A DNA stretch of 42,967 nucleotides, taken from JABMRP01 sp964444795 (GTDB taxonomy: Bacteria; Planctomycetota; Planctomycetia; Pirellulales; Thermoguttaceae). Each line of letters starts with the position of its first letter. Position 1 is the first letter of the stretch. Of this stretch, positions 8,856 to 17,958 are shown piece by piece. The DNA lies in contig CAYUIQ010000044.1 in the NCBI GenBank assembly GCA_964444795.1, positions 1 through 42,967 of the forward strand, in the 5' to 3' direction. Under the pieces are notes generated by a model. The model searched no databases. It was not told the DNA's origin and was given only the letters and a program-made list of their open reading frames with translations. The position numbers and the translations under genes are program-made.

Positions 8856-10415
8856 TTGTACGACGCACTGTTAGATCGCTTAGACGACGATGTACCATCG
8901 GAGTCGGAAGACTCGGTGGAGTTGGAGAAGAAGGAAGATGCCGACGGTCTGGAAGGCAGCGCCGTTTCGGCAGTGTCCGGGGCTGAATGCGAATCCGACG
9001 TCGACCTGGCGGCCGACGAGCTTCCGGAAATCGAGGAAGTCGAATCCTGGTCGGATGATCCGGTCCGAATGTACCTTACCCAGATGGGCGAGATCCCACT
9101 GCTGACGCGACAAGAAGAGATCGCGCTGGCCAAGCGGATCGAGGGTACGCGGGCACGGTTCCGCGCCAAGGCGCTGGAGTGCGATTATGTCGTACAGACG
9201 GCGTTCAAGGTGTTGCAGCGCGTTCATCAGGGCGAGTTGCCCTTCGACCGCACGGTCCAGGTCTCGGTAACCGATCGGCTGGAAAAAGAGCAGATTCTGG
9301 GACGGCTTCCCCACAATCTGCGTACCCTGGCCGTTCTCTTGAAGCGGAATCGACGCGACTACTGCATTGCCACGGGCAAATCGTACCGCATGGCATTGCG
9401 CCGCGCGGCGTGGCGGCGCCTCGGCCAGCGGCGGCGGCGTGCCGTCCAGTTAATCGAAGAGCTGGGACTGCGAACCCAGCGAATCGAGCCGATGATCACC
9501 ACCCTGACCGAGTTCAGCCGGCGGGTGGACGAACTGAAATCGCGTATCGACGCCCATCGAAAGGCACGCCTCTCGGCCAAGGAACGCGAACCTTGGGTGA
9601 TGGAGTTCCGCAGCATTCTCCGCGCTTGTCAGGAGACACCCACCAGCTTGCGAAATCGGGTTCGGCTGCTACACGCCGTCTACAGTCGCTACCAAAAGGC
9701 CAAGCGGGGCCTCTCGGAAGGCAACTTGCGGCTGGTCGTCTCGATCGCCAAGAAGTATCGCAACCGGGGCTTGAGCTTTCTCGATCTGATCCAGGAAGGC
9801 AACGCCGGTTTGATGCGGGCGGTCGACAAGTTCGAGTATCGCCGCGGGTTCAAGTTCTGTACCTATGCCACCTGGTGGATTCGCCAGGCGATTACCCGAG
9901 CGGTGGCCGATCAGAGCCGCACGATCCGCATCCCCGTCCACATGGTCGAGACCATGTCCCGGGTGCGCAACATCTCGCGGCAGTTGCTCCAGGATCTGGG
10001 TCGCGAGCCGACGATCGAGGAAACGGCCAACGCCGCCGGAACCTGTATGGACGAAACGCGTCGCGTGCTGGCCATGAGCCGGTATCCGATCAGTCTGGAT
10101 CGTCCCGTGGGCAATAGCGAGGATAGCCACTTCGGCGACCTGTTGCCCGACGGCGGGGCCGAGAGCCCGGCCATCGGTGCCACGCACGAGATGCTCCGCG
10201 GCCGGATCACCAAGGTGCTCAAAACGCTCAGCTACCGCGAGCGCGAGATCATCAAGCTCCGCTACGGCCTGGGCGACGGCTACAGCTACACGCTGGAAGA
10301 AGTCGGCCACATCTTCAAGGTCACCCGCGAGCGCATCCGCCAGATCGAAGCCAAGGCGGTCCGCAAACTCCAACAACCCAGCCGCAGCCAGGAACTCGTC
10401 GGGTTCCTCGACTAA
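8856..10415 (+). CDS. rpoD: RNA polymerase sigma factor, RpoD/SigA type
   Basis: A 519-residue sigma70-family protein. An acidic N-terminal ~65 residues is followed by region 1.2 (DDPVRMYLTQMGEIPLLTR, ~66-99). A long basic non-conserved insert fills ~100-285. Region 2 begins at ~289 (GNLRLVVSIAKKYRNRGLS, TYATWWIRQAI) and region 3 follows. Region 4 begins at ~457 (LSYREREIIKLRYGL, then the helix-turn-helix TRERIRQIEAKAVRKLQ), and the protein ends in GFLD. It would direct RNA polymerase to -35/-10 promoters. Full regions 1.2 to 4 distinguish it from ECF factors. The start is TTG at 8856, supported by GGGAG 7 nt upstream and an in-frame stop at 8832 with no ATG between. It is a single-gene unit with an intrinsic terminator directly after it. 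It is probably the housekeeping factor, although a paralogue cannot be excluded. Confidence 0.88.
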   Translation: MYDALLDRLDDDVPSESEDSVELEKKEDADGLEGSAVSAVSGAECESDVDLAADELPEIEEVESWSDDPVRMYLTQMGEIPLLTRQEEIALAKRIEGTRARFRAKALECDYVVQTAFKVLQRVHQGELPFDRTVQVSVTDRLEKEQILGRLPHNLRTLAVLLKRNRRDYCIATGKSYRMALRRAAWRRLGQRRRRAVQLIEELGLRTQRIEPMITTLTEFSRRVDELKSRIDAHRKARLSAKEREPWVMEFRSILRACQETPTSLRNRVRLLHAVYSRYQKAKRGLSEGNLRLVVSIAKKYRNRGLSFLDLIQEGNAGLMRAVDKFEYRRGFKFCTYATWWIRQAITRAVADQSRTIRIPVHMVETMSRVRNISRQLLQDLGREPTIEETANAAGTCMDETRRVLAMSRYPISLDRPVGNSEDSHFGDLLPDGGAESPAIGATHEMLRGRITKVLKTLSYREREIIKLRYGLGDGYSYTLEEVGHIFKVTRERIRQIEAKAVRKLQQPSRSQELVGFLD

Positions 10416-10446
10416 CGCCTCGGGTGCGAATATCGACAACCTATCA

Positions 10447-10484
10447 AACCGGGCGGTCCACCAAACCGCCCGGTTTTCTTTTCT
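10447..10484 (+). terminator. Rho-independent terminator after the sigma-factor gene
   Basis: AACCGGGCGGT (10447-10457) pairs perfectly with ACCGCCCGGTT (10465-10475) around a 7-nt loop and is followed by a T-rich tail (TTCTTTTCTT). It begins 31 nt after the stop codon at 10415. Confidence 0.9.
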
Positions 10485-10704
10485 TGGTTCCACCCCGCGA
10501 AACTGCCGCATCGGCGTGGACAGCAAGCGGTTCATCGCCGATACTGTAGACGCGGTCCGGGAGGTCGAAGAGGAAGCGTTCAAGACCCTCGTGCCCGGCA
10601 CAGGACAGAGCGGCGAGCGGATTGCGGAAGAGGCGGACCGGCGCGGGAACCGTTGCGGCCCCACGCTGAGGGGGTTGTTTCCCGTCCTCGAACCGGAGAT
10701 TGTC

Positions 10705-11673
10705 ATGTCACGCCCGCGATTCTCACCCAAGGCAGGGTTCACGCTGGTGGAACTGCTCGTGGTCATTGCCATCATTGGTATTCTCATCGGGTTGCTGTTG
10801 CCAGCCGTGCAGTCGGTTCGGGAAGCCGCCCGGCGCGTGCAGTGCAGCAATCACCTGAAGCAGATGGGCCTGGCCTGGCACAACCACGAGAATGCCCACG
10901 GGTTCTTTCCCGGCGGCGGCTGGGGCGCTACTTGGGTCGGTGATCCCGATCGCGGCGCGGGGATCCGGCAGCCGGGTGGCTGGGTCTTTCAGCAGCTTCC
11001 CTACATGGAGCAAACGGCGCTTCACAGCTTGGGGCAAGGTGAATCGGAAAGCAGAAAACGAGAGTTGGCCGCCGAGGTGCTCGCCACGCCGCTATCGTTT
11101 ATGAATTGCCCGTCGCGGCGGCGAGCCATCACCTACCCGATGTTCCCCACGCACCGCAACTCGGCCAACACGAGCGTCGTTGGGCGAACCGATTACGCGG
11201 CGTGCGCCGGAGACGCAAGTTGGAGCGAACCCTACTCCTGGGAAGCGCCGACGTTGGCCGATGGCGATGCTCCAGGCGCGCCGTGGGGAACACACCCGCA
11301 GTATACGGGCGTCTGTTACGAGCGCAGCGAGGTTGCCATCGCCGACGTCAAGGACGGTACAAGCAATACCTACATGGTCGGTGAGAAGTATCACAACCCC
11401 GACCATTACGCTACCGGGCGCGACCCGTCGGACGATTGGGCCATGTACAGCGGCCACCAGGACGACAACCACCGCGTCACCCATCACAGTGCCCCGCCGA
11501 AGAGCGACCGGCAAGGGCTTACCGACCGGATCAGTTTCGGCAGCGCGCACACCAGCGGCTTCCAGATGACGATGTGCGACGGTTCGGTAAAGAACCTCTC
11601 GTTCTCGATCGATCGGGAAGTCCACCGGCGGCTAGGCCACATGAAAGATCAACTCCCGGTCACGTTGCCCTAA
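10705..11673 (+). CDS. DUF1559 pilin-like protein (H-X9-DG)
   Basis: A 322-residue member of the planctomycete DUF1559 family. A short basic leader is followed by a type IV prepilin motif, GFTLVELLVVIAIIGILIG, cleaved after Gly by a prepilin peptidase in related proteins. A long hydrophobic N-terminal helix leads into LLPAVQSVREAARR. A CSNHLKQMGLAWHNHE segment is typical of the family. Near the C-terminus HTSGFQMTMCDG fits the H-X9-DG signature exactly. The protein is probably inserted in the inner membrane and assembled into a pseudopilus or surface structure. The start at 10705 is supported by GGAG 6 nt upstream and by the position of the prepilin leader; the frame is open further upstream but crosses the sigma-factor terminator. 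It ends 6 bp from the convergent kinase gene, leaving no room for a separate terminator. Confidence 0.92.
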   Translation: MSRPRFSPKAGFTLVELLVVIAIIGILIGLLLPAVQSVREAARRVQCSNHLKQMGLAWHNHENAHGFFPGGGWGATWVGDPDRGAGIRQPGGWVFQQLPYMEQTALHSLGQGESESRKRELAAEVLATPLSFMNCPSRRRAITYPMFPTHRNSANTSVVGRTDYAACAGDASWSEPYSWEAPTLADGDAPGAPWGTHPQYTGVCYERSEVAIADVKDGTSNTYMVGEKYHNPDHYATGRDPSDDWAMYSGHQDDNHRVTHHSAPPKSDRQGLTDRISFGSAHTSGFQMTMCDGSVKNLSFSIDREVHRRLGHMKDQLPVTLP

Positions 11674-11679
11674 CGCGGA

Positions 11680-14600
11680 TTATTCCGCTTCCAGTTTCCC
11701 ACTTTCCACGGTCATGGAAACCTTCCCCGGATCGTTCTTCCAGCCGTACTTCTCCTCAAACTCCTCGGCGGAAAGCGTCTCTTGCCCTTCGTCGGTTTGC
11801 ACGACGTAGACGAGGTACTGCCCGGCCAAGGCCGTGCCGCGCCAGTGGCCGTCGGGGCGGATCTTGAGCCCCTGCCCGTCTCGCAGAGCGACGAGCGTTC
11901 CCAGAGGTTGGCCGTCTTCGGTGGAGACGAGGCACAAGGTGTTTGTCACCCTGCAGGCGAGTACTTTTTCGTCGGGGGAAAGTGTGCCGTAGGAGTAAGG
12001 TACCTTGACTTTCCGCAGCACCCGGCCGGACACGCAATCGGCGTAGGTCAACTCCCGGTCGGGAGAAATGAACACAATCGTGTCCCCCTCCCGGGAAAAC
12101 CCGCATGGGTAGTTGTAACCTTTGCCGTAACCTTTGTCATGCTCGAAAACAGAGAGCAGCTTGGCCGATTCGGTGTCAAAGGTCAGAAGGAATCCCTCGG
12201 GGTGTGTGAGGACGGAAATTCTCGTGCCGTTGTGATTCCACATCAGCCGAATACCCACAGTATATCCTTCCAATGAAAGACTCTGAAGTTCCTCGCTGGA
12301 TTCGGCATCACAAAGCCGAATTCGGTTTTCCTTGGCACAGGATGCGAGCGTTTTTCCATCGGGCGACCACGCCAATTCGTAAGCCCCTGTCGCTTCCGGC
12401 CCCAGTTCAACGGTTTGCAGCAACTCACCTGATGCACCATCACAGAAGAGAAGCTTGTCCCAGTTGTTGACCGCCAACGTCTTGCCGTTGGGAGACCAGG
12501 CGATGGCATGGGCGAAATCGATTTCCGTGATTTTCCGCCCAATCTGGGCTCCCGCGACGTCCCGGATTTCCGGTTCTTTGCCGCCGATTGCCAGTCGATT
12601 GCCATCCGGTGACCATGCAATAGCGATGCGGCCGTCACTTCCAACTTGCTTCAACATGGCAAAGCCTTCCCTGGCCGCATTGCCCCACACCACGGCATCC
12701 GCCCCCACCGTGATGATGTCCCGCGCACCCGCCAATGCAGTTCCATCGGGTGACCAGACCGACTTGCGAATAGTCATTAGTGTCCGGATGCCATGCAACT
12801 GCGAGTTTGACGCAGCGTCCAAGACCGCAATCGCTTGATCCGACCGCCCAATAACCGCAGCCACAAGCGTTCCGTCTGGAGACCATTCGAACCTCGATTG
12901 CCCGGACACGCCCGGGACTGGCATGCCCGGAATGTCCTTCAGCGAGTCCGCTGATTTCTCGACCATGTCGGATGTGACGTCAATTGTGTGCAGCCAGAGG
13001 TCGCTTCTCCAAAGCAATCTGCTGCCATCGGCCGACCAGCAAACACGAGCTTTCCAACCACAAAACCATCCAAGTTTGTCTGACTTGCACATCTTGCCGG
13101 AGGCCAAGTCCCAGAGCACCGTATGCGATCCAATTCCGGTGGCAGCGAGCATGTTGCCGTCGGGCGACCAGGCGACATGCGAGACTCCCACCTCTTCCGT
13201 CTCAAGAGTACGCTGGAGCGTGCCGGAATCAGCCTCCCAAACACGGACAAGCTTCTTGCCGTTGTTGCCAATGGCTCTGCCGGGGGGGGCGGTTGTGGCC
13301 AGCAGACGACCGTCCGGAGACCATGCCGCAAAGCCAATTTCTCCCTCATGGCCCAGGAGCACGTGAACCTGCTTTCCGGTGGCCGCGTCCCAGATCCGCA
13401 TGGTCTGGTCTTGCGAGCCGATAGCCATCCGTTCGCCGTTGGGAGACCAAGCCATGCAATATAGCTGCTTGACGCTCCCCTTGAGCCACCGGCTAGCCTC
13501 TCCCGATCGCGCGTCCCAGAGGTTCACCCGGTCCTTGGCCCTTGTGGCCAGCGTGGCTCCGTCGGGCGACCACTGCAACGGTTCGAACCCGGCACCTTCG
13601 TACGGCGGACCGCGCCAATCGATTTGCTCCGGCAGGACATGCAGGGTGGCTCCCGATTCAGCGTCCCAGAGGCGAACAGTGCCGTCGTCGCCGGCGCTGG
13701 CCAGTATCTTGCCGTCGGGCGACCAGGCGAGATCGCGGACGGGCTCGTCGTGGCCGACAAATGCCCGCACGAAGTTGCCCGTCTTCGGCTCCCAGAGCCG
13801 CACCACGCCGTCGTCGCCGGCCCCGGCCAGCCATCGCCCGTCCGGGCTAAACGCCACGTCATGCACCTCGCCCCGCGGCTCGCTCGTCTCGATCGTCCAA
13901 CCCTCGACCCCCGGCAGCCTTGCCGGGGCCGTCACCATGGCCGGACGGCATAGCGGGGCTCCCGGCTCGATCCGCACGCCGGTCGGTTCGATGCTCACAT
14001 CGGCCGGCTTGACTTTCACCGGCGGCCCGGTCTTGATTGTCCCCGGCACGTCTTCCGCTTTCCGCTCTCCGCTCTCCGCTTTCAGCTTTCCGCTTTCCAC
14101 GCTCATGGAAACCCGGGCCGGATCGTTCTTCCAGCCGTATTTCTGCTCGAACTCGGCGGGCGAGAGCGTCTCTTGGCCTTCGTCGGTCTGCACGACGTAG
14201 ACCAACTCCTTTTCCACACCCGGCGATCCGGTGAAGTGGCCCTCGGGGCTGATCACGGCGTACTGCTCGCCGGGTAGCGGGAGGATCGTTTTGAGCGGCT
14301 CGCCGTCGGACAGGCGACGCAACTGAAAGGCTTTGCCGCCGACCGAGTAGAACGAGAGTCCCCCGGCGGCGGAAATCTGGTGGGCATCCGCAATATACCT
14401 TTGGAGCGTGTTGGACTCCATGTCCCAAAGTTGACTGCCTCCGCATCGCAGCTTCTTCCCGCCGTCGTACCAGCACAGCGGCCGATACTCGACGTCTTCG
14501 CGTTGGTCGATCAGTTCGCCCGACTCGACGTCGAATAAGTACACGGTCGTTTTGGAGGCGCCGGCCAGCGTCTTGCCGTCGGGTGAGAAGGCCAGTGACT

Positions 14601-17600
14601 GGAGTTGGCCGTCCGCAATGGCGATCGTCTGTACCGCCTCGGCCGTTTCGACGAGGTAGAGGTGAACTTGCCTATCCGCCGCCACGGCCAGTGTTTTGCC
14701 GTCGGAGGAGAACGCAAACAGTGTGTCGCCGTGCTTGGGCAGCGTGTGTAGCGTTTCGGCTGACGTGGCGCTGCGAAGTTCGATGTTCTCTTCAGTTCCG
14801 AGAGCGATGATCGCGCCGTCGGGCGACCACTCGATACGCCGGATCTCGCTTTCCGTGTGAATCTCTGCGAGTTGCCCGGCGGCGCGCGTGTTCCACAGCA
14901 AAGCTCTCCGTTGGTTGTCCGAACGGCCGGCCAGTTGCGAGCCATCGGGGGCGAGGCAGAAGATGCGGCTGCAGTCGACCTGGCCGAGGTACTTCCCAGA
15001 GTCGGTCTCCCATAGGCGGATGGGGTTCAAGCTCTGGCCACCGCGAGCAATAGTCTTTCCGTCCCTAGAGAACTTCGCGATTCCGCCTCCGCTAGTGTGC
15101 TCGGAAAGAACCCGCGCGGACTGCCGCCAGTTCGACTCGAAAGCCTGCGCGGCGGGCTGCCAGACCCAAACGGCGCCCTCAATTCCGGCGACGGCGAATT
15201 TCCGGCCGTCGGGCGAGCAGGCCACGCAGCCGACACTTCGCCACTCCGAGGGTATTCCCCGGCCCTTCAGCAGCTTTCCCGTCCGGCCGTCACAGGCCCA
15301 TACGACACAGTTACTGATGGTACCGCCGAACACCGTCTTCCCGTCGGCTGACCAGGCGAGTGACGGACTGCCTAGGCTGCGCGAGGTGTGCGTGTTCAAC
15401 GGCCCGCCCGTCGTGGCATCCAAGAAATATGTTTGGAAGTCCGTCGAGGCGGCCACAACCCGGCCGTCCGGCGACCAGGCAACGTCTCGGATCGTTTCTT
15501 CAGCCTTTTCGAACGTGTGTTCCAACTGCCCCGAGTACGCATCCCAGAACCTCACCGTCTTGTCGTCGTACCCGCCGGACACCAACCGCTTGCCATCGGG
15601 CGACCAGACCACGCAAGTGACCGAGCCTTGGTGTCCCTCCAGTTTGCGCAACACGTCTCCAGAGACCAGATCTCGCAGAAAGAGGCCGCCCCTGGTTCCT
15701 TCGGCCAGGATTCGGCCGTCGGGCGACCAGCCGAGTGACTCGACATGCGAGCTTCTCCAACTGCGAAGCTTCCGGCCCGACGAAATCTGCCAGATCTCGG
15801 TGCCCCAGAGTCCGCCCGTTGCCAGCAGCCGGCTGTCACGAGACCAAGCCAAGGTAAACAATAAGTTGTTATGCGGATAGCCCTGATAACAGGCCAGCAC
15901 CCGAATCAACTCTCCGCTTTCGGCATCCCACACACGCACCATCCCCGACCTGAGCCCGGCTACGGCGAGCATTCGGCCGTCCGGGCTGAAGGCCATGTCC
16001 TGGACTCTGGTGCGAAGCGACCGCGGCTCGATCGTCCACGAGTGAACGCCTTCGATCGGTGCCGGCTTGACGACCAGGGCAGCGGGGCTCAGCGGCTCGC
16101 CGGCGGCAAAACTGATCGGCTCCGGCGTGATGTCGATCGGCGCTGGCACATCTTCCGCTTTCGGCTTTCCGCTTTCCGCTTTGAGAGAGACCCGCACGGT
16201 CACCTTTTCGTCCCGCCGCAGCGTGAACTCGGGCGTGTCGACCTCCAGCCCGGCGTCGTCGCGGACGATCAGGCCGTATTTACCGGTGGGCAAGCGAGTT
16301 TGGCCGGGTTCGACCGTGTAGGTGCGGTCCGACTTGAGGTCTTTGATCGTGAGGCTGTCGGCGGCAACCTTTGCCTCGATGTTCGGGTCGTCGATCTGGA
16401 CGATTAGCGTGCCGTGTTTGGTTTGGAGGGTGAGCAGGATGCCGATCAGGATGATCCCGGCAACGGCGGCGGTGGCTATCAGCGGCTTCCACGAGACGCG
16501 GCGACGGGAAGTCTTTGTCGTGGGATGGACTGTGATGGCCGGGGCGATGGTTACTGCGCGCGAGGTGTCGTTGGAGGGCGAACTGGCGTGAGGGGTCGTG
16601 CCGGTGGAGTGTTCGGCGGTAGACGGCTGGGAGTCATCATACGCTCGGGTTATGAGGTTGGCTAAGTCCTGGTTGGTGGCGGCCCTCGCCCCCGGCCCGT
16701 CTCCCAGGGCCTCGGCGACTTCGGCTGGCGTGGCCGGGCGGTCGTCTGGATCCTTGGCCAACATGCGGTGGACGATGGCGGCCAACTCGGCGGGGATTTC
16801 CGGGCGGAGCGTGTCGATCGGCTCGGGATCCTCGGTGGCCAGGGCCATCATTTTCTTCACCGGCGTGTCGTACTCGGCGCCGCCGAAGGGTGTGCGGCCG
16901 GTAAGGAGTTTGTAGAGGGTGGCCCCCAGCGAGTAGATGTCGGCCCGAATGTCGACCGTGTGGCTATCGCTGCCCTGCTCCGGGGCCATGTAGTCCAGCG
17001 TGCCCATCATTTGGCCCGTGTTGGTGAGTTCGTCGGCGCTGGAGGAGTGCATTTCGTCGAGCAGCGCGAGGCCGAGATCGAGGATTTTGACCTGCCCCTC
17101 GGGCGTGAGCATCAAATTCGAGGGCTTGATGTCGCGGTGGACCAGGCCGCGCTGCCGGGCGTACTCCAGGCCGACGGCCGACTGGCGGATCAACTCGCAG
17201 GCCTCGGCCACCGGCAGGGGCCCGGTGCGTTTGACCAGGTCGGACAGGTTCATGCCCTCGACGTATTCCATGACCAGAAAACGTGTTCCGTCAACCTCTC
17301 GGGCGTCGTACGCCTGGACGATGTTGGGGTGGTTGAGCTGGGCGATGGCCTTGATTTCGCGCCGGAACCGGGCGACCGCCCGTTGGTCCTTGAGGCAGCT
17401 TTCCGGCAGCACCTTCAGCGCCACGACCCGATCCATCTCGGTGTGAACCGCCTTGTACACGGCACCCATGCCCCCCTCGCCCAACTTCGCTTCGAGGCGG
17501 TAGCCCCCGAGTTCAGTTCCCAGAAGCCCCTCGGCCGACTCTTCGACGGTCACGTTTCCTCCTCCTTCGACACACGCGCCCACGATGGCTGCCGCCCGGG

Positions 17601-17838
17601 CCGCGGCCGACTGGTATTGGGGTTCCTCGGCAAACGGCTCCTCGGCATTCGGACATCGCAATCGGGCCACCAGCGTATCGTCGGCCTCGTCCATCGCTCC
17701 GATCGTCTCCTGGCAGATCGAGCAAGAGCTGACATGCTCGATGACCGAGTCGGCCTCCCCTTCGGGCAGTGTGCCGACCACGCAGGCAAAAAGCTCGTCG
17801 CGACTGGGGCAATTCGTGTCGGGGCGGCTGTCGGACAT
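11680..17838 (-). CDS. Zinc-finger / Ser-Thr kinase / double WD40-block membrane protein
   Basis: 2052 residues. The start at 17838 has AGGAG 7 nt upstream. An N-terminal anti-sigma-like zinc finger carries C10, H35, C39 and C42 (HVSSCSIC). The Hanks-type kinase domain spans ~112-380: glycine loop GEGGMGAVYKA, catalytic Lys142 (VALKVL), HRDIKPSN with Asp236, DLG instead of DFG at ~254, and GTLDYMAPEQ. A single membrane helix follows at ~451-471. Beyond it are two long WD40 blocks (~575-1240 and ~1275-2035), each with many LAWSPDG...VRLWD blades and each ending in LVYVVQTDEGQETLS followed by KYGWKNDP. The linkers are encoded by 7-bp tandem repeats, and the protein ends inside such a linker. 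Expected topology is kinase in the cytoplasm and propellers outside. Placement behind an ECF sigma gene suggests it regulates that factor by phosphorylation or binding. Confidence 0.92.
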   Translation of the reverse strand: MSDSRPDTNCPSRDELFACVVGTLPEGEADSVIEHVSSCSICQETIGAMDEADDTLVARLRCPNAEEPFAEEPQYQSAAARAAAIVGACVEGGGNVTVEESAEGLLGTELGGYRLEAKLGEGGMGAVYKAVHTEMDRVVALKVLPESCLKDQRAVARFRREIKAIAQLNHPNIVQAYDAREVDGTRFLVMEYVEGMNLSDLVKRTGPLPVAEACELIRQSAVGLEYARQRGLVHRDIKPSNLMLTPEGQVKILDLGLALLDEMHSSSADELTNTGQMMGTLDYMAPEQGSDSHTVDIRADIYSLGATLYKLLTGRTPFGGAEYDTPVKKMMALATEDPEPIDTLRPEIPAELAAIVHRMLAKDPDDRPATPAEVAEALGDGPGARAATNQDLANLITRAYDDSQPSTAEHSTGTTPHASSPSNDTSRAVTIAPAITVHPTTKTSRRRVSWKPLIATAAVAGIILIGILLTLQTKHGTLIVQIDDPNIEAKVAADSLTIKDLKSDRTYTVEPGQTRLPTGKYGLIVRDDAGLEVDTPEFTLRRDEKVTVRVSLKAESGKPKAEDVPAPIDITPEPISFAAGEPLSPAALVVKPAPIEGVHSWTIEPRSLRTRVQDMAFSPDGRMLAVAGLRSGMVRVWDAESGELIRVLACYQGYPHNNLLFTLAWSRDSRLLATGGLWGTEIWQISSGRKLRSWRSSHVESLGWSPDGRILAEGTRGGLFLRDLVSGDVLRKLEGHQGSVTCVVWSPDGKRLVSGGYDDKTVRFWDAYSGQLEHTFEKAEETIRDVAWSPDGRVVAASTDFQTYFLDATTGGPLNTHTSRSLGSPSLAWSADGKTVFGGTISNCVVWACDGRTGKLLKGRGIPSEWRSVGCVACSPDGRKFAVAGIEGAVWVWQPAAQAFESNWRQSARVLSEHTSGGGIAKFSRDGKTIARGGQSLNPIRLWETDSGKYLGQVDCSRIFCLAPDGSQLAGRSDNQRRALLWNTRAAGQLAEIHTESEIRRIEWSPDGAIIALGTEENIELRSATSAETLHTLPKHGDTLFAFSSDGKTLAVAADRQVHLYLVETAEAVQTIAIADGQLQSLAFSPDGKTLAGASKTTVYLFDVESGELIDQREDVEYRPLCWYDGGKKLRCGGSQLWDMESNTLQRYIADAHQISAAGGLSFYSVGGKAFQLRRLSDGEPLKTILPLPGEQYAVISPEGHFTGSPGVEKELVYVVQTDEGQETLSPAEFEQKYGWKNDPARVSMSVESGKLKAESGERKAEDVPGTIKTGPPVKVKPADVSIEPTGVRIEPGAPLCRPAMVTAPARLPGVEGWTIETSEPRGEVHDVAFSPDGRWLAGAGDDGVVRLWEPKTGNFVRAFVGHDEPVRDLAWSPDGKILASAGDDGTVRLWDAESGATLHVLPEQIDWRGPPYEGAGFEPLQWSPDGATLATRAKDRVNLWDARSGEASRWLKGSVKQLYCMAWSPNGERMAIGSQDQTMRIWDAATGKQVHVLLGHEGEIGFAAWSPDGRLLATTAPPGRAIGNNGKKLVRVWEADSGTLQRTLETEEVGVSHVAWSPDGNMLAATGIGSHTVLWDLASGKMCKSDKLGWFCGWKARVCWSADGSRLLWRSDLWLHTIDVTSDMVEKSADSLKDIPGMPVPGVSGQSRFEWSPDGTLVAAVIGRSDQAIAVLDAASNSQLHGIRTLMTIRKSVWSPDGTALAGARDIITVGADAVVWGNAAREGFAMLKQVGSDGRIAIAWSPDGNRLAIGGKEPEIRDVAGAQIGRKITEIDFAHAIAWSPNGKTLAVNNWDKLLFCDGASGELLQTVELGPEATGAYELAWSPDGKTLASCAKENRIRLCDAESSEELQSLSLEGYTVGIRLMWNHNGTRISVLTHPEGFLLTFDTESAKLLSVFEHDKGYGKGYNYPCGFSREGDTIVFISPDRELTYADCVSGRVLRKVKVPYSYGTLSPDEKVLACRVTNTLCLVSTEDGQPLGTLVALRDGQGLKIRPDGHWRGTALAGQYLVYVVQTDEGQETLSAEEFEEKYGWKNDPGKVSMTVESGKLEAE
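11686..11713 (-). repeat. Degenerate 7-bp tandem repeat at the 3' end of the kinase gene
   Basis: Units CGCTTCC, AGTTTCC, CACTTTC and CACGGTC resemble the [CA]GCTYTC units at 14056 and 16156. They encode the last residues (VESGKLEAE), so the stop codon falls directly behind a degraded array. Confidence 0.55.
14056..14097 (-). repeat. 7-bp tandem repeat (six units) between the two WD40 blocks
   Basis: Six consecutive units on the plus strand are CGCTTTC, CGCTCTC, CGCTCTC, CGCTTTC, AGCTTTC and CGCTTTC. As 7 is not a multiple of 3, the frame cycles and the product repeats every seven residues (ESGKLKAESGERKAED). It forms the linker between WD40 block 1 and block 2. Confidence 0.8.
16156..16183 (-). 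repeat. 7-bp tandem repeat (four units) before the first WD40 block
   Basis: Units CGCTTTC, GGCTTTC, CGCTTTC and CGCTTTG encode KAESGKPKAED at about residues 552-561, in a position equivalent to the array at 14056. Confidence 0.7.
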
Positions 17839-17958
17839 GTCTCGACTCCTCGTTGCGTCGGTTGCGTGGCGGTCGTGCCGCGCCGGGTCGCGTATCATCG
17901 CACATAATAAGAACGGAAAAGTTCAACGCGACTTTTTTGGGGCCCCTCGGAGGGAGGG

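Noticed and set aside
8557..8898. 113-codon minus-strand frame upstream of the sigma gene
   Set aside because: No ribosome site or known motif, and it overlaps the start of the sigma-factor gene.
17839..17958. Possible separate promoter for the kinase gene (TTGAAC and nearby TATTAT)
   Set aside because: The boxes are 11 nt apart, which does not fit sigma70 spacing.
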